22,560 bases of DNA from CAYZMH01 sp964479445 (lineage in GTDB: Bacteria > Bacteroidota > Bacteroidia > Bacteroidales > GCA-2748055). Numbering within the stretch: position 1 is the first letter of the stretch; every line of letters begins with the position of its first letter. Below are positions 1-8,471 of the stretch, in pieces. The position numbers and the translations under genes are program-made. Location of the stretch: NCBI GenBank assembly GCA_964479445.1, contig CAYZMH010000059.1, positions 1 to 22,560 of the forward strand, read 5' to 3'. A model generated the notes under the pieces. It was not told the DNA's origin. It made no database searches and was given only the letters and a program-made list of their open reading frames with translations.

Positions 1-704
1 TCAGATACGGAACCACTGAAACCCATCTGAGATTTAAAGGCTTCAATTTTATCCAAATAGTGTATCGTACCGCTAAAATGACTCTGCACTGTTCCGATCA
101 TCTGGTCAAGAAAAGGATGCGCTTTGGCCTGGAGATTGGCCAGGTGTGGCATGCTGTTTTCATACAGAAAACCATTTCGGCCCAGTACTGATTTTACAGC
201 AGTGGTTGCGGCATAGGGTGCGAGAAATGCCCCGATATTAATACCCATGTAAAAAATATTGAACGCATTGTCTCTTTTCGGGGCAAATTCAGGATAGTCA
301 TAAAGTTTACCCACCAATGCCTGCAGGTTTCCTTTGAATAATCCCGTTCCAAGGGAAATGACAAACAATGAGATGATAATAATGATAAGTTCCCATTGCA
401 TTGAAAAGAAACCTTGTGAATATCCCGGTACTGTCAGGATTATCTTCCCTAAAAAGGCGATTAGAATACCCCATGTGATGGTACGTCCGTATCCCCATCT
501 GTCAGCTATGATCCCCCCAAGGATCGGAAGGAAATAGATGCCAAACAGGAAGCCGCCGTAATAATCCCCGGCTGCCCCGGCGCTAAACCCAAACCTGGCT
601 TGAAGATATAATACAAATATTGCCAGCATGGTGTAATAGCTAAACCTTTCTCCCATGTTGGCGAAGAACGCCACAAATAATCCCTTTGGATGCCCTTTAA
701 ACAT
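1..704 (-). CDS. POT/PTR2-family MFS peptide transporter, N-terminal part (runs off the left edge)
   Basis: The visible 234 residues begin MFKGHPKGLFVAFFANMGER and stay open to the window edge, so the C-terminal half is missing. Residues 19-24 (ERFSYY) and the following hydrophobic helix match the helix-1 signature of proton-dependent oligopeptide transporters. A GGIIADRWGYG loop (about residues 60-70) is the MFS motif A between helices 2 and 3. Known family members import di- and tripeptides across the inner membrane using the proton gradient. One oddity: the family's ExxER motif reads NxxER here (Asn16, Glu19, Arg20), so the first glutamate is missing. The start is the only ATG in front of the conserved helix. 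The gene is divergent from nnr across a 342-base gap. Substrate cannot be assigned from the sequence. Confidence 0.85.
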   Translation of the reverse strand, partial: MFKGHPKGLFVAFFANMGERFSYYTMLAIFVLYLQARFGFSAGAAGDYYGGFLFGIYFLPILGGIIADRWGYGRTITWGILIAFLGKIILTVPGYSQGFFSMQWELIIIIISLFVISLGTGLFKGNLQALVGKLYDYPEFAPKRDNAFNIFYMGINIGAFLAPYAATTAVKSVLGRNGFLYENSMPHLANLQAKAHPFLDQMIGTVQSHFSGTIHYLDKIEAFKSQMGFSGSVS

Positions 705-744
705 AGAAATAAATTTTAGTTACTATTCGTTTATGGATTGGCAA

Positions 745-752
745 CAAATATA
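745..752 (-). promoter_or_regulatory. Candidate -7 promoter element of the POT transporter gene
   Basis: On the minus strand this reads TATATTTG, an exact match to the Bacteroidota -7 consensus TAnnTTTG. It lies about 40 bases before the ATG. I see no convincing TTTG at the expected -33 distance, so this is only a half match. Confidence 0.3.
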
Positions 753-931
753 GAAATCTTTTTGAGATGTCCTGTTATTATCAAAGGATGTCGCGGAACA
801 GGATACCGTTCCGGAGACAAAACACAGGTTGCACCTTACTAAGCTGCATATATGGGCATTCAATGAAATGTTATGATCATTGTCGGTGTCCGGTCTGACA
901 GCGACATTTTGTGGAGTTTAGTAAATGAAAA

Positions 932-977
932 TATACATATTTTTATACATATTTAAATACGTATTAAAATATGTATA
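932..977. repeat. AT-rich palindrome plus an extra direct half-site, candidate operator
   Basis: The 11-mer TATACATATTT occurs at 932-942 and again at 944-954, and its exact reverse complement lies at 967-977. Positions 944-977 form a 34-base near-perfect palindrome: two 17-base arms with one mismatch, centred between 960 and 961. It sits in the gap between the divergent POT and nnr genes, about 75 bases before the predicted nnr transcript start. The arrangement suggests a dimeric regulator site, but no known regulator is recognised. Confidence 0.55.
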
Positions 978-1000
978 TCATCTCTGCTGTCAACAATATT

Positions 1001-1031
1001 TTTTTTTTACCTCCATCATTCCGTAAATTTG
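1001..1031 (+). promoter_or_regulatory. Candidate nnr promoter
   Basis: TAAATTTG at 1024-1031 is an exact match to the Bacteroidota -7 element TAnnTTTG. A T-run (TTTT, about 1001-1004) lies 19 bases upstream where TTTG is expected. Transcription would begin near 1038, after the in-frame TTG at 1029, which supports translation starting at the ATG at 1047. Confidence 0.4.
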
Positions 1032-1046
1032 GAAAAAACCAGGACT

Positions 1047-2606
1047 ATGAAAGTAATTCCATCAGCGCGGATCAGGGAGATCGACCAGTATACCATCGAA
1101 CATGAACCGATCGCTTCCATTGATCTTATGGAGCGTGCAGCCACCCGGCTCAATGGCTGGTATGTCCGCCACCTGGGGATCGACCGGAAGGTCATTGTGG
1201 TGGCCGGGCCCGGGAATAACGGGGGAGACGCCCTGGCTCTTGCCCGAATGCTGGCCGAACGACAATACCAGGTGGTTTGCTTTGTGATTGATTTGGGTAG
1301 GAAGATGTCGAAGGATTGCTCGGTCAATTTAGAACGGTTACAAAAACAGGGCAGGGTAAAGTCTGTTATGATCCGTGAAAAGAGCGACCTGCCTGAGATA
1401 GGATCCGGCGATGTAGTGGTGGACGGAATCTTTGGTTCCGGTCTTTCACGAGTGGCAGAGGGATTCCCTGCTGAGGTGATCGCTCACATCAACCGGTCGG
1501 GAGCAACCGTGGTGTCGGTGGATATACCATCCGGACTCTTCGGGGAGGATAACACGAACAACCGGGACGAAGGGATCATCCGGGCCGATTATACCCTGAC
1601 TTTCCAGTTTCCTTTCCTTTCCTTTTTTTTCACCGATTATGCCCACTGTGTGGGACAATGGAGAGTCCTGGATATCGGGTTGCACCCTGAAATCACCAGG
1701 CAGACCGAGACCGCGTATGAAACCATATCCAGGGAGTCTGTGTCGTCGCTTTTTCCCGCCAGAAATTCTTTTTCGCACAAAGGCACCTTTGGACACGCAC
1801 TGGTGATTGCCGGAAGCTACGGAATGATGGGGGCTGCATTGCTCACCACAAAAGCCGCCCTCAGGAGCGGAGCCGGACTGGTTACACTGCACCTGCCCAA
1901 ATCGGGATACACCATTGCCCAAACTGCCATACCTGAAGCCATTGTCAGCATCGATCAGTCAGAGATTCTTTTCAGCAGGGCACCGGATCTTTCACTTTAC
2001 GGGGCAGTGGGGGTCGGACCGGGCATTGGTACACGGACCAATACCGGGAAAGGGCTGGAAGAATTGTTGGAACGTGTCAGTGTCCCCCTGGTTATTGATG
2101 CCGATGCATTGAATATCCTTGCAGGGAATAAACCGCTGCTTGATAAACTACCACGGGGAACGGTCTTAACACCCCATCCGGGAGAGTTCGACCGGCTGGC
2201 CGGACCATCGAAAACGGGGTATGAACGCCATATGAAACAGCTTGAGTTTTCTGAACGGTACGGGGTGCTGGTCGTTCTGAAAGGGAACCACACGGGAATA
2301 TCCACCCCGGGGGGTAAATACTGGATCAATCGCACCGGGAATCCCGGTATGGCTACAGGGGGCAGCGGGGATGTTCTCACCGGAATTATTGTATCTTTAC
2401 TGGCAACCGGACTCCCGGCGGAGGAGGCGTGCATGGCTGGTGTATACCTTCATGGTCTGGCCGGCGATATAGCCAGGGATGCATGGGGAGAGGAGTCACT
2501 CATTGCCGGGGATATCACCGATTCCCTGGGAAAGGCGTTCCTCTATATGAAAAACAAACCCTTCCTGCACGAAAGACGATTCCGTGGCGGGGTGATCCGG
2601 GAGTAA
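1047..2606 (+). CDS. nnr: Bifunctional NAD(P)H-hydrate epimerase / ADP-dependent NAD(P)H-hydrate dehydratase
   Basis: This 519-residue cytoplasmic repair enzyme restores damaged NADHX and NADPHX. The N-terminal YjeF_N epimerase half (about 1-220) interconverts the R and S hydrates and shows GPGNNGGD (54-61), DGIFGSG and VDIPSG (158-163). The C-terminal ribokinase-like dehydratase half (about 240-505) uses ADP to remove water and shows HKGTFGHALVIAG, VGPGIG, HPGEFD (377-382) and ATGGSGDVLTG (436-446). The fused order is the usual bacterial one and the length fits the family, with both active-site sets present. The start is the ATG at 1047 (MKVIPSARIREID) rather than the in-frame TTG at 1029, because homologues begin at this motif and a promoter element overlaps the TTG. 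A lipoprotein gene follows 121 bases downstream on the same strand. Confidence 0.95.
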   Translation: MKVIPSARIREIDQYTIEHEPIASIDLMERAATRLNGWYVRHLGIDRKVIVVAGPGNNGGDALALARMLAERQYQVVCFVIDLGRKMSKDCSVNLERLQKQGRVKSVMIREKSDLPEIGSGDVVVDGIFGSGLSRVAEGFPAEVIAHINRSGATVVSVDIPSGLFGEDNTNNRDEGIIRADYTLTFQFPFLSFFFTDYAHCVGQWRVLDIGLHPEITRQTETAYETISRESVSSLFPARNSFSHKGTFGHALVIAGSYGMMGAALLTTKAALRSGAGLVTLHLPKSGYTIAQTAIPEAIVSIDQSEILFSRAPDLSLYGAVGVGPGIGTRTNTGKGLEELLERVSVPLVIDADALNILAGNKPLLDKLPRGTVLTPHPGEFDRLAGPSKTGYERHMKQLEFSERYGVLVVLKGNHTGISTPGGKYWINRTGNPGMATGGSGDVLTGIIVSLLATGLPAEEACMAGVYLHGLAGDIARDAWGEESLIAGDITDSLGKAFLYMKNKPFLHERRFRGGVIRE

Positions 2607-2727
2607 GAAAATGGAAACGGAAAGAGACGAAAAATCACCAAACCCGGCATGAAACTGATTGCCGCGAGATACAATGCATCTTTTTCACGGATTTCCATGA
2701 GTGTGTTATACAAACAATTAGGCACCA

Positions 2728-3819
2728 ATGAATAAATCATTTTTTGTTTTCCTGCTTATCCTAATCGCAGCCGGGGCCTGCAAAACCACCGATCGTTTCC
2801 AGGTAACCCCCCTGGGATATGAATCCTTGGAGCGACTGGAAAATACGATCTATGCCCTTCCGAAAACCCACCTGAAGATCGGGGTAACCTATGAACGCAC
2901 GGTTCATATACCCGGACCCTACCGGGATTATGCCCTTAAACTGCTGGGTATCGAAGGCGTGGTAAAGAACAGGAGTGAAATATGGCACATATCAGATGTG
3001 CAGAGCTCTTCGTTCAAAGGAATGGATCCGGAACACTTCTATAGCCTGAGCCTGTTGGAAGGAACCTACGACCGGGAGGAGTTTACCAGTCTCAGCAAAC
3101 AGGGAATGATAATTACCGAATTGTCAGATCCCGCCGTGGAACGAACCCTGCCCGGAAAGATTACGGCAAATACGGAACAGGTGGTTTTTGAGGATGTGAC
3201 CATGGAGTCAAACGTAGAGCTTGTGAAAGAGACGATCTATAAGACGATTCTAACCGATACTTCCTTTGAAAAAGTACCCATGGTGAGTGAACAACTGGAG
3301 CGAAAAACCCTGGAAAAGAAAGCAGAAGAGGCGGCCCGGCTGATTCTTGAATTGCGCAGCGACCGGTACTTCGTCTCGGCCGGACTCCTGGATCCCTATC
3401 CACAGGATTTTGACCTGGCCACCTCCCTGGATCGCATGGATAAGCTGGAAGAGGCATACCTGTCACTTTTTACCGGAAAGACCTTCACCCAGCGATTTTA
3501 CAGGGAGTACCACATTACCCCCCCGGGCTCCGGTCCGGTCCCCGACACCTGGCCACTGGATGCATTTTCACTCCAACAGGGTTTTTATTCCGGGGAAGGG
3601 GAGGGTAAACCGCTGGAAGTGACGCTTTCTCCCACCGGCGAAACACGCAGTATACAAAATCTTATGCCGCAACTTCCGGAAGAGGACAGTGAGAACAGGA
3701 TCTATTACCGCATCCCTGAAACCTGCATCCTTATAATCAGGTACGGAGAAACCACCCTGCATGAGAAACGACTCGACATATTCCAGTTGGGAGGAATGGT
3801 CTATATACAGGTACGATGA
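2728..3819 (+). CDS. DUF4831-like predicted lipoprotein
   Basis: The 363-residue product begins with a lipoprotein signal: a hydrophobic stretch ending in LIAAGAC, with Cys18 as the lipid-anchored residue. The next segment (YALPKTHLKIGVTYERT, then PGPYRDYALKLLGI at about 67-80) resembles the N-terminal part of DUF4831 proteins, found in Bacteroidota and of unknown function. The remainder is mixed alpha/beta, with an acidic and lysine-rich helix around 190-210 (LERKTLEKKAEEAARLILEL). Its predicted place is the periplasmic or outer-membrane face. It follows nnr by 121 bases on the same strand and may share a transcript, although the two functions have no evident link. The family call is from memory of the pattern, not a search. 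Confidence 0.7.
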   Translation: MNKSFFVFLLILIAAGACKTTDRFQVTPLGYESLERLENTIYALPKTHLKIGVTYERTVHIPGPYRDYALKLLGIEGVVKNRSEIWHISDVQSSSFKGMDPEHFYSLSLLEGTYDREEFTSLSKQGMIITELSDPAVERTLPGKITANTEQVVFEDVTMESNVELVKETIYKTILTDTSFEKVPMVSEQLERKTLEKKAEEAARLILELRSDRYFVSAGLLDPYPQDFDLATSLDRMDKLEEAYLSLFTGKTFTQRFYREYHITPPGSGPVPDTWPLDAFSLQQGFYSGEGEGKPLEVTLSPTGETRSIQNLMPQLPEEDSENRIYYRIPETCILIIRYGETTLHEKRLDIFQLGGMVYIQVR

Positions 3820-3870
3820 TCCCGGATAGCCTTTGATTAGGAAAGAATCTTTCCGCTGCCCATGAAGACA

Positions 3871-3897
3871 ACCAGGGATATATACCCCGGTGTTTTT
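3871..3897 (+). terminator. Weak candidate terminator after the DUF4831-like gene
   Basis: A short stem, ACC-a-GGG (3871-3877) with CCC-c-GGT (3885-3891) and one central mismatch, has a 7-base AT loop and is followed by five T at 3893-3897. It lies about 50 bases after the stop at 3819. Confidence 0.35.
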
Positions 3898-3956
3898 ACT
3901 TCAAAGCCGTTTAACAAATGATCTTCACACCACCATGAATCCCACTATTCAGTTTC

Positions 3957-5897
3957 CTATTTCCGTGCATATCGCTCCATGGATTCAATACGTTCTGTAA
4001 GCTGCCCGATGGTTTTTTCCAGGTCAGCCATCTTTTTCATGACCTCCTCTTCAGACCGGTTTTCGGATTCAAGGCTTGCAATCTTCTTATCCTGTTGTCT
4101 GACCTGCATTTTCAGTTTATCAATGATCGATTGCTGTTCCTTGACCGCTTCGATCAGAAGGGCCGTCAGCTTGTCATACGCAATTCCCTTATAGCCGTTT
4201 TCATCTTCTGTTACCACCTCCGGCAGAACCGTCTCCACCTCCTGCGCAATCAATCCCAGCTGCCGGGGATTGCCTTCCAGGTCATTGACCTCATCCCGCC
4301 ACCTGTACAACACCCCGTTGAGCTGAAGCACGCTGGAAAGGGCATCCTCCAGGGGAACCACATTCTTCTTCAGGCGGGCATCCGAAGCACTCACAAAACC
4401 ATATCCGGATGCATATGCGCCCTTGTACACCCGCAGCGAATAGCTGGAGCTGCTGCCGCCGTCTACAGACAGGGCGTACAGTGAAGTGGGACTAGCCCCG
4501 GCCCCCACATACCCGTTAAACTCCAGGTAATCATTGCTGAAATCACCGGATATCAATGGATCGACTGTATTTTCATTGTCAATGTAAAGCTTGTTGTTAA
4601 CATTGGTGGCCTGAAATCCGGCCAGGTATCCGATAAACACATTCCCGGATCCTTCATTGTTGTATCCGGCCTTATACCCGATGTAGGTGTTCTGGTCGCC
4701 CGTGGAGGTGGTGTACCCCGCAAAAGCTCCCAGGATTGTATTCCCTTTGGCCGCATTGCTGATGTAGACAGGTGGATTTCCAATGAAACCGGCCGTCGCA
4801 TCCAGGCTGTATCCGGCCTGGTACCCAATGCTGGTGTTAAACTGGCCCTCCCGGTTCTGTCCGGCCATGGTACCCAGGTAGCAGTTCCCCTTCGGATCCA
4901 GCGCTTCGAACAGGTTAAACAGGTAGAAATCACCCGTATACGGGACGGCATAGGGATCCATGTAGATAAATGAAGACTCCTCCGACTTGGTGTTGTTGTA
5001 TCCGCCCACGGCAAATCCGCCTTTCACCCCCTTGGTGCCGTCGTTCCGGGTAAAGAAGTTGATGTTGGCCCCTTCCGGCATCACCTGGAGGAAATACTCA
5101 TCGGTAGGCAGTTGCTTGGACCGGTTGTATCCCCCGACTGCAAATCCGCCTTTCTCACCCTTGGTTAACGAAAGGTCATCGGGCACATAAACGCGAACCC
5201 CCTCGTTATAGACCGAAAATACCGGTACCCCCTGGTCGTTTTTTACCTGGAAAATGGGTTCATCACCGGGCATGCTTCCCTGCACTTCCAGGACCCCTTC
5301 GGGAGATGCAGTACCCACCCCCACATTGCTGTCAAACATATAGACGGTGTCGGCATTCTGCTGCCACCTCATCTCGGCCAGTACAAAGTCCCGGAGGTTG
5401 ATGGCCGTGGCCTGGTTATTCCCGGTTAGCGATAATTCCCCGTTCTTGTTGAGCGCCAAGTCCTGGATCTCGTTGGCCGGATCAGCATCCTCATCCCGTC
5501 CGTACAGGGCGTGAGGAACTGCCAGGATGGGCTTGGTCCCCATATCGGTCCCGTTGACGCGGACACTGAGGTAGTAAGGGGTCTCATTCCAGTTGATCAG
5601 TCCCAGGTTGTCCACTTCCTGGCCGGTCACAGCACCGGGGTCAGTCCCCAGTGCCAGGGAAAAAAGTCCCTGGGAAGAGGTGGTGAGCGAATGCGTCTCT
5701 TCCCACATTACCTGTCCCGATTCACTTCCCGACCGGATGGTCAGGACCACCGAGATCTCCTCGCCGGACATCGGTCTCCCTTCGCTGTCACGGGCTACCG
5801 CCTGGTAATGAATACCGGTTTGCTGTTGCGACTGAAGGGGTTGGGCCATAATAAGGCCCAGGATGAAGACCCCTGCCATGGTAATCAATTTTTTCAT
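3957..5897 (-). CDS. Fibre 1: secreted tail-spike-like protein with S74 chaperone domain
   Basis: This 646-residue protein has a signal peptide (about 1-24) and an N-terminal domain starting IHYQAVARDSEG. A linker module (FQVKNDQGVPVFSVYNEGV) is followed by two KGGFAVGGY modules at 249-257 and 292-300. Five ladder repeats of the form NxxIGxxAG (about 338-434) end in NKLYIDN. An S74-type intramolecular chaperone begins near SDARLKKN (Ser505, Asp506, Arg508, Lys510) and contains LGLIAQEVETVLPEVV. The tail from about 580 is a coiled coil. In phage tail spikes and endosialidases the S74 domain drives trimer folding and then cuts itself off before its serine. By analogy this is inferred to be a trimeric extracellular fibre. 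It lacks a T9SS sorting tail, so its export route is unclear. It is 142 bases downstream of a T9SS-sorted small protein on the same strand. Fibres 2 and 3 are paralogues. Confidence 0.85.
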   Translation of the reverse strand: MKKLITMAGVFILGLIMAQPLQSQQQTGIHYQAVARDSEGRPMSGEEISVVLTIRSGSESGQVMWEETHSLTTSSQGLFSLALGTDPGAVTGQEVDNLGLINWNETPYYLSVRVNGTDMGTKPILAVPHALYGRDEDADPANEIQDLALNKNGELSLTGNNQATAINLRDFVLAEMRWQQNADTVYMFDSNVGVGTASPEGVLEVQGSMPGDEPIFQVKNDQGVPVFSVYNEGVRVYVPDDLSLTKGEKGGFAVGGYNRSKQLPTDEYFLQVMPEGANINFFTRNDGTKGVKGGFAVGGYNNTKSEESSFIYMDPYAVPYTGDFYLFNLFEALDPKGNCYLGTMAGQNREGQFNTSIGYQAGYSLDATAGFIGNPPVYISNAAKGNTILGAFAGYTTSTGDQNTYIGYKAGYNNEGSGNVFIGYLAGFQATNVNNKLYIDNENTVDPLISGDFSNDYLEFNGYVGAGASPTSLYALSVDGGSSSSYSLRVYKGAYASGYGFVSASDARLKKNVVPLEDALSSVLQLNGVLYRWRDEVNDLEGNPRQLGLIAQEVETVLPEVVTEDENGYKGIAYDKLTALLIEAVKEQQSIIDKLKMQVRQQDKKIASLESENRSEEEVMKKMADLEKTIGQLTERIESMERYARK

Positions 5898-6039
5898 AGT
5901 GCAATCACATAATAAGGTTAACAGGTGAACATACGTATTTCATAAGGGCCTCTGGTTTACCGGTAAAGCATTTGCGGAACAACCCCAAGCAGGAGTATCT
6001 TTCCGCTCACTCCGGATCACCCCATGGCCCGGGAAAGAA

Positions 6040-6537
6040 TTAAAGCTTGCTTACGCTGATTACGCGCATCTGCTGGCGGTCGGGGGTGAAGATCCGGAAC
6101 AGGTAGATGCCGGAACGGTACTCCCCCATATTCACCCGAACGAGATCGCCGGGATGAACCTCTTTGTACTCTTTCTGACTGACAATCCTTCCGGTAACAT
6201 CTTGTATCTCAATCCAGAAGTCGGTGGGCTCCCGGACGTCAAAACGGACGGTCAGCTGGTTGTCGACCGGATTCGGGTAGGCCGATATTTGCCAGTCAAC
6301 CGGATTGAGGTCAATGCCTACGTCTCGCTGGTAGGATTGCTGAAATCCCTGCGTAAGTACTATATCGCCCTGTTCCAGGGTCGTGACGGCTACTTCACCG
6401 AGGGTCCATGAAAGGCTGATGCCGCCGGCCTCGGCATAGTCCCCGGCACTGGCAATTACCGTGGGCGATAACTCTACCTGCCCCTGCAACTGTATGAACA
6501 GGAAAGAGATAATGAAGAAGGTAAAAAGTCTTTTCAT
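6040..6537 (-). CDS. Small secreted protein with T9SS type A sorting domain
   Basis: The product is 165 residues. Residues 1-19 are a signal peptide ending in LQG. Residues 20-65 hold a short beta-rich segment (GGISLSWTLGEV, then DIVLTQGFQQ). Residues 84-165 form a type IX secretion C-terminal domain, shown by ISAYPNPVDNQLTVRF, the IQDVTGRIV strand, SGIYLFRIF and a basic end in SVSKL. This domain directs cargo across the outer membrane through T9SS and is normally removed. The mature part would be only about 60 residues, so the protein may be a small surface or partner protein rather than an enzyme. It lies directly upstream of fibre 1 on the same strand, 142 bases away, and the two may be co-transcribed. 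The LSWTLGE...LTQGF motif is familiar from other Bacteroidota sorted proteins, with no assigned function. Confidence 0.85.
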   Translation of the reverse strand: MKRLFTFFIISFLFIQLQGQVELSPTVIASAGDYAEAGGISLSWTLGEVAVTTLEQGDIVLTQGFQQSYQRDVGIDLNPVDWQISAYPNPVDNQLTVRFDVREPTDFWIEIQDVTGRIVSQKEYKEVHPGDLVRVNMGEYRSGIYLFRIFTPDRQQMRVISVSKL

Positions 6538-6553
6538 ATCTGCGGGATTTATT

Positions 6554-6585
6554 CAAATTTCGAAAAAAACCGGTTCTCGGTCAAG
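6554..6585 (-). promoter_or_regulatory. Candidate promoter of the T9SS-sorted protein / fibre 1 pair
   Basis: On the minus strand CTTG (6582-6585), 20 bases, then GAAATTTG (6554-6561) fits the Bacteroidota TTTG / TAnnTTTG pattern with one mismatch in each element. The ATG at 6537 would follow a leader of only about 10 bases. The rest of the 6538-6868 gap shows nothing beyond the pepD terminator. Confidence 0.35.
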
Positions 6586-6756
6586 TATTTAACAATAAAT
6601 TATCATTATGCAGAAAAAAGTGAGCTGCAGCGCGAACTCACGCGATGAGGTACAATCTATTATTAGACCACTCACTATTACGAAAAGTTGCAGGATAGGT
6701 TACCTTACTGTGATCAATGCCCGACATGTTTTGATGAACCTGCTCATGGGGCAGGC

Positions 6757-6785
6757 AAAAAAACACCGCCGGGAAGGGCGGTGTT
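6757..6785 (-). terminator. Rho-independent terminator of pepD
   Basis: A perfect 9-bp stem (AACACCGCC at 6762-6770 with GGCGGTGTT at 6777-6785) has a 6-base loop. On the minus strand it is followed by a run of seven T. It lies about 85 bases past the pepD stop. Confidence 0.85.
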
Positions 6786-6868
6786 GTGAGGGGTTCTTGC
6801 ATTCCGTTTATCTTTTATCTAAAAAGAGCCGGGATAGCAACTGCATGGTTCGTGCTTGTACCGGCCGG

Positions 6869-8326
6869 TTATTTTTCAGGAACATCCTCCAGCAGGGCTG
6901 CCAGGAAGTCCCAGAACCGGCTGACCGTTTCGATGTTGACCTTCTCATCGGGTGAGTGGGGGAAACGGATGGTCGGACCGAAGGAGATCATATCCAGCTT
7001 CGGGTATACCCCGCCCAGCAAACCACACTCCAGTCCGGCATGGATTGCCTTGATCTCGGGAATCTTGCCGAATCGCTTATTGTAGACTTCCCGTGCGGTT
7101 TTCAGGATCGGTGAATCCATGTTGGGTTTCCAGCCCGGGTAATCCCCGGCCAGTTCAACTTCGGCGTCGATCAGGTGGTAAATGCCGGCGATCTTCCATG
7201 CAGTGGCTGTTTTCGCCGAGTCTACCGAGCTGCGGGTCAGGCAGAGCGTTCTGAAGGAGCCATCTTTCACCTCCACCACGGCCAGGTTGTTGGAGGTCTC
7301 CACCAGTCCGGGCATCGATGTGCTCATTCGCTCAACCCCGTGCGGGGTGGCAAAGACAGCACGGATGATCCGGTATTGCTCTTTTTTATCGAGCACCTTT
7401 TCAGGATACCCGGCCTCTGCACAAACAAAGGAGAGATCGGGCTCTGTATCGGAAAACTCATGCCGGTAGATGTCGTTGTATTGTTTTACGAAGGATTCAA
7501 AGACAGCTTTTTTATCACCGGGTACCAGCAGCCAGGCATGCGCTTCACGCGGAATGGCGTTCCGGAGATCTCCCCCGGTTGCTGCGGCTAACCGGATATC
7601 AAAATCCGATTCGGCCTGCATCAGGAAGCGGAAGAGGATCTTATTTGCATTGGCCCGCCCCAGGGGAATATCAAGCCCGGAGTGTCCGCCCTTCAGCCCT
7701 TTAAGGTCAACCTTGCATGCGAACATTCCGGAGGGTGCCGATTCCATGGCGACCTTTTTCTGCGCTGTGACCTCCACGCCACCTGCGCATCCCACGTAAA
7801 GCTCACCTTCATCTTCCGAGTCCATGTTCACCAGGATATCTCCATCCAGCAGCCCGGACTTCAGTCCGAATGCTCCCGTCATCCCCGACTCTTCGTCTAC
7901 GGTGAACAGGGCTTCGATCGGACCGTGTTTCAGGGTGTCTGACTCCAGCACAGCCATGGCAGCAGCCACCCCGATCCCGTTGTCGGAGCCCAGCGTGGTG
8001 CCGTTGGCTCTTACCCACTCACCATCTACCAGCGATTCAATGGGGTCTTTTTCAAAATCAAACTCCTTGTCGCTGTTTTTCTGAGGAACCATGTCCAGGT
8101 GACCCTGCAGGACCACTGTCTTGCGATCCTCCATACCCGGTGTGGCCGGTTTTTTAATGATCACATTGCCCACATCGTCCTGGATGGTTTCCAGTCCGAG
8201 ATCCTCTCCGAATTTTTTCATGTATTCGATAATCTTTCCCTCTTTCTTGGAAGGACGGGGGATCTGGGTAAGGGCATAGAAATTTTTCCAGATCGCTTTT
8301 GGTTCTAATTGCTGAATATCATTCAT
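6869..8326 (-). CDS. pepD: Aminoacyl-histidine dipeptidase (M20C family, PepD)
   Basis: The 485-residue cytoplasmic zinc dipeptidase has the same length as Escherichia coli PepD and splits X-His and related dipeptides. The two-metal site of the M20 family is visible: GHLDMV (His76, Asp78), SDNGIG (Asp115), the catalytic DEESGM (Glu145-Glu146), Asp169 in VNMDSEDEGE and the late histidine in RFPHSPDEKVNIE. The lid (dimerisation) domain is inserted at about residues 185-395. The start is the ATG at 8326 (MNDIQQLEPKAIWKNF), which matches the family. An in-frame upstream ATG would add 23 residues without family character. The gene ends at a strong terminator and is preceded by the terminator of the MFS gene, so it is probably a single-gene unit. 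Confidence 0.95.
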   Translation of the reverse strand: MNDIQQLEPKAIWKNFYALTQIPRPSKKEGKIIEYMKKFGEDLGLETIQDDVGNVIIKKPATPGMEDRKTVVLQGHLDMVPQKNSDKEFDFEKDPIESLVDGEWVRANGTTLGSDNGIGVAAAMAVLESDTLKHGPIEALFTVDEESGMTGAFGLKSGLLDGDILVNMDSEDEGELYVGCAGGVEVTAQKKVAMESAPSGMFACKVDLKGLKGGHSGLDIPLGRANANKILFRFLMQAESDFDIRLAAATGGDLRNAIPREAHAWLLVPGDKKAVFESFVKQYNDIYRHEFSDTEPDLSFVCAEAGYPEKVLDKKEQYRIIRAVFATPHGVERMSTSMPGLVETSNNLAVVEVKDGSFRTLCLTRSSVDSAKTATAWKIAGIYHLIDAEVELAGDYPGWKPNMDSPILKTAREVYNKRFGKIPEIKAIHAGLECGLLGGVYPKLDMISFGPTIRFPHSPDEKVNIETVSRFWDFLAALLEDVPEK

Positions 8327-8430
8327 ATTTGTTTGGGATTTGGCACGATAGGCGCATGGTCGCACAGAAAGCATAAATGAACGTGATGAATCCATCGTGC
8401 ATCGTGAATTGATTATTTATAGTATACACA

Positions 8431-8458
8431 AAAAATGGCCTGAATGTTCAGGCCATTT
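8431..8458 (-). terminator. Rho-independent terminator of the MFS transporter gene
   Basis: A perfect 12-bp inverted repeat (AAATGGCCTGAA at 8433-8444 and its complement at 8447-8458) continues into T residues on the minus strand. It begins 14 bases past the MFS stop and separates that gene from pepD. Confidence 0.85.
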
Positions 8459-8471
8459 CATTTTATTATTA

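Noticed and set aside
1029..1046. TTG start adding six residues to nnr
   Set aside because: The TTG overlaps an exact -7 promoter box, and homologues begin at the MKVI-type motif coded from 1047.
6608..6955. A 115-residue plus-strand open frame after the pepD terminator
   Set aside because: It runs through the terminator hairpin and into the antisense of the pepD 3' end, with cysteine- and arginine-rich composition and no family features.
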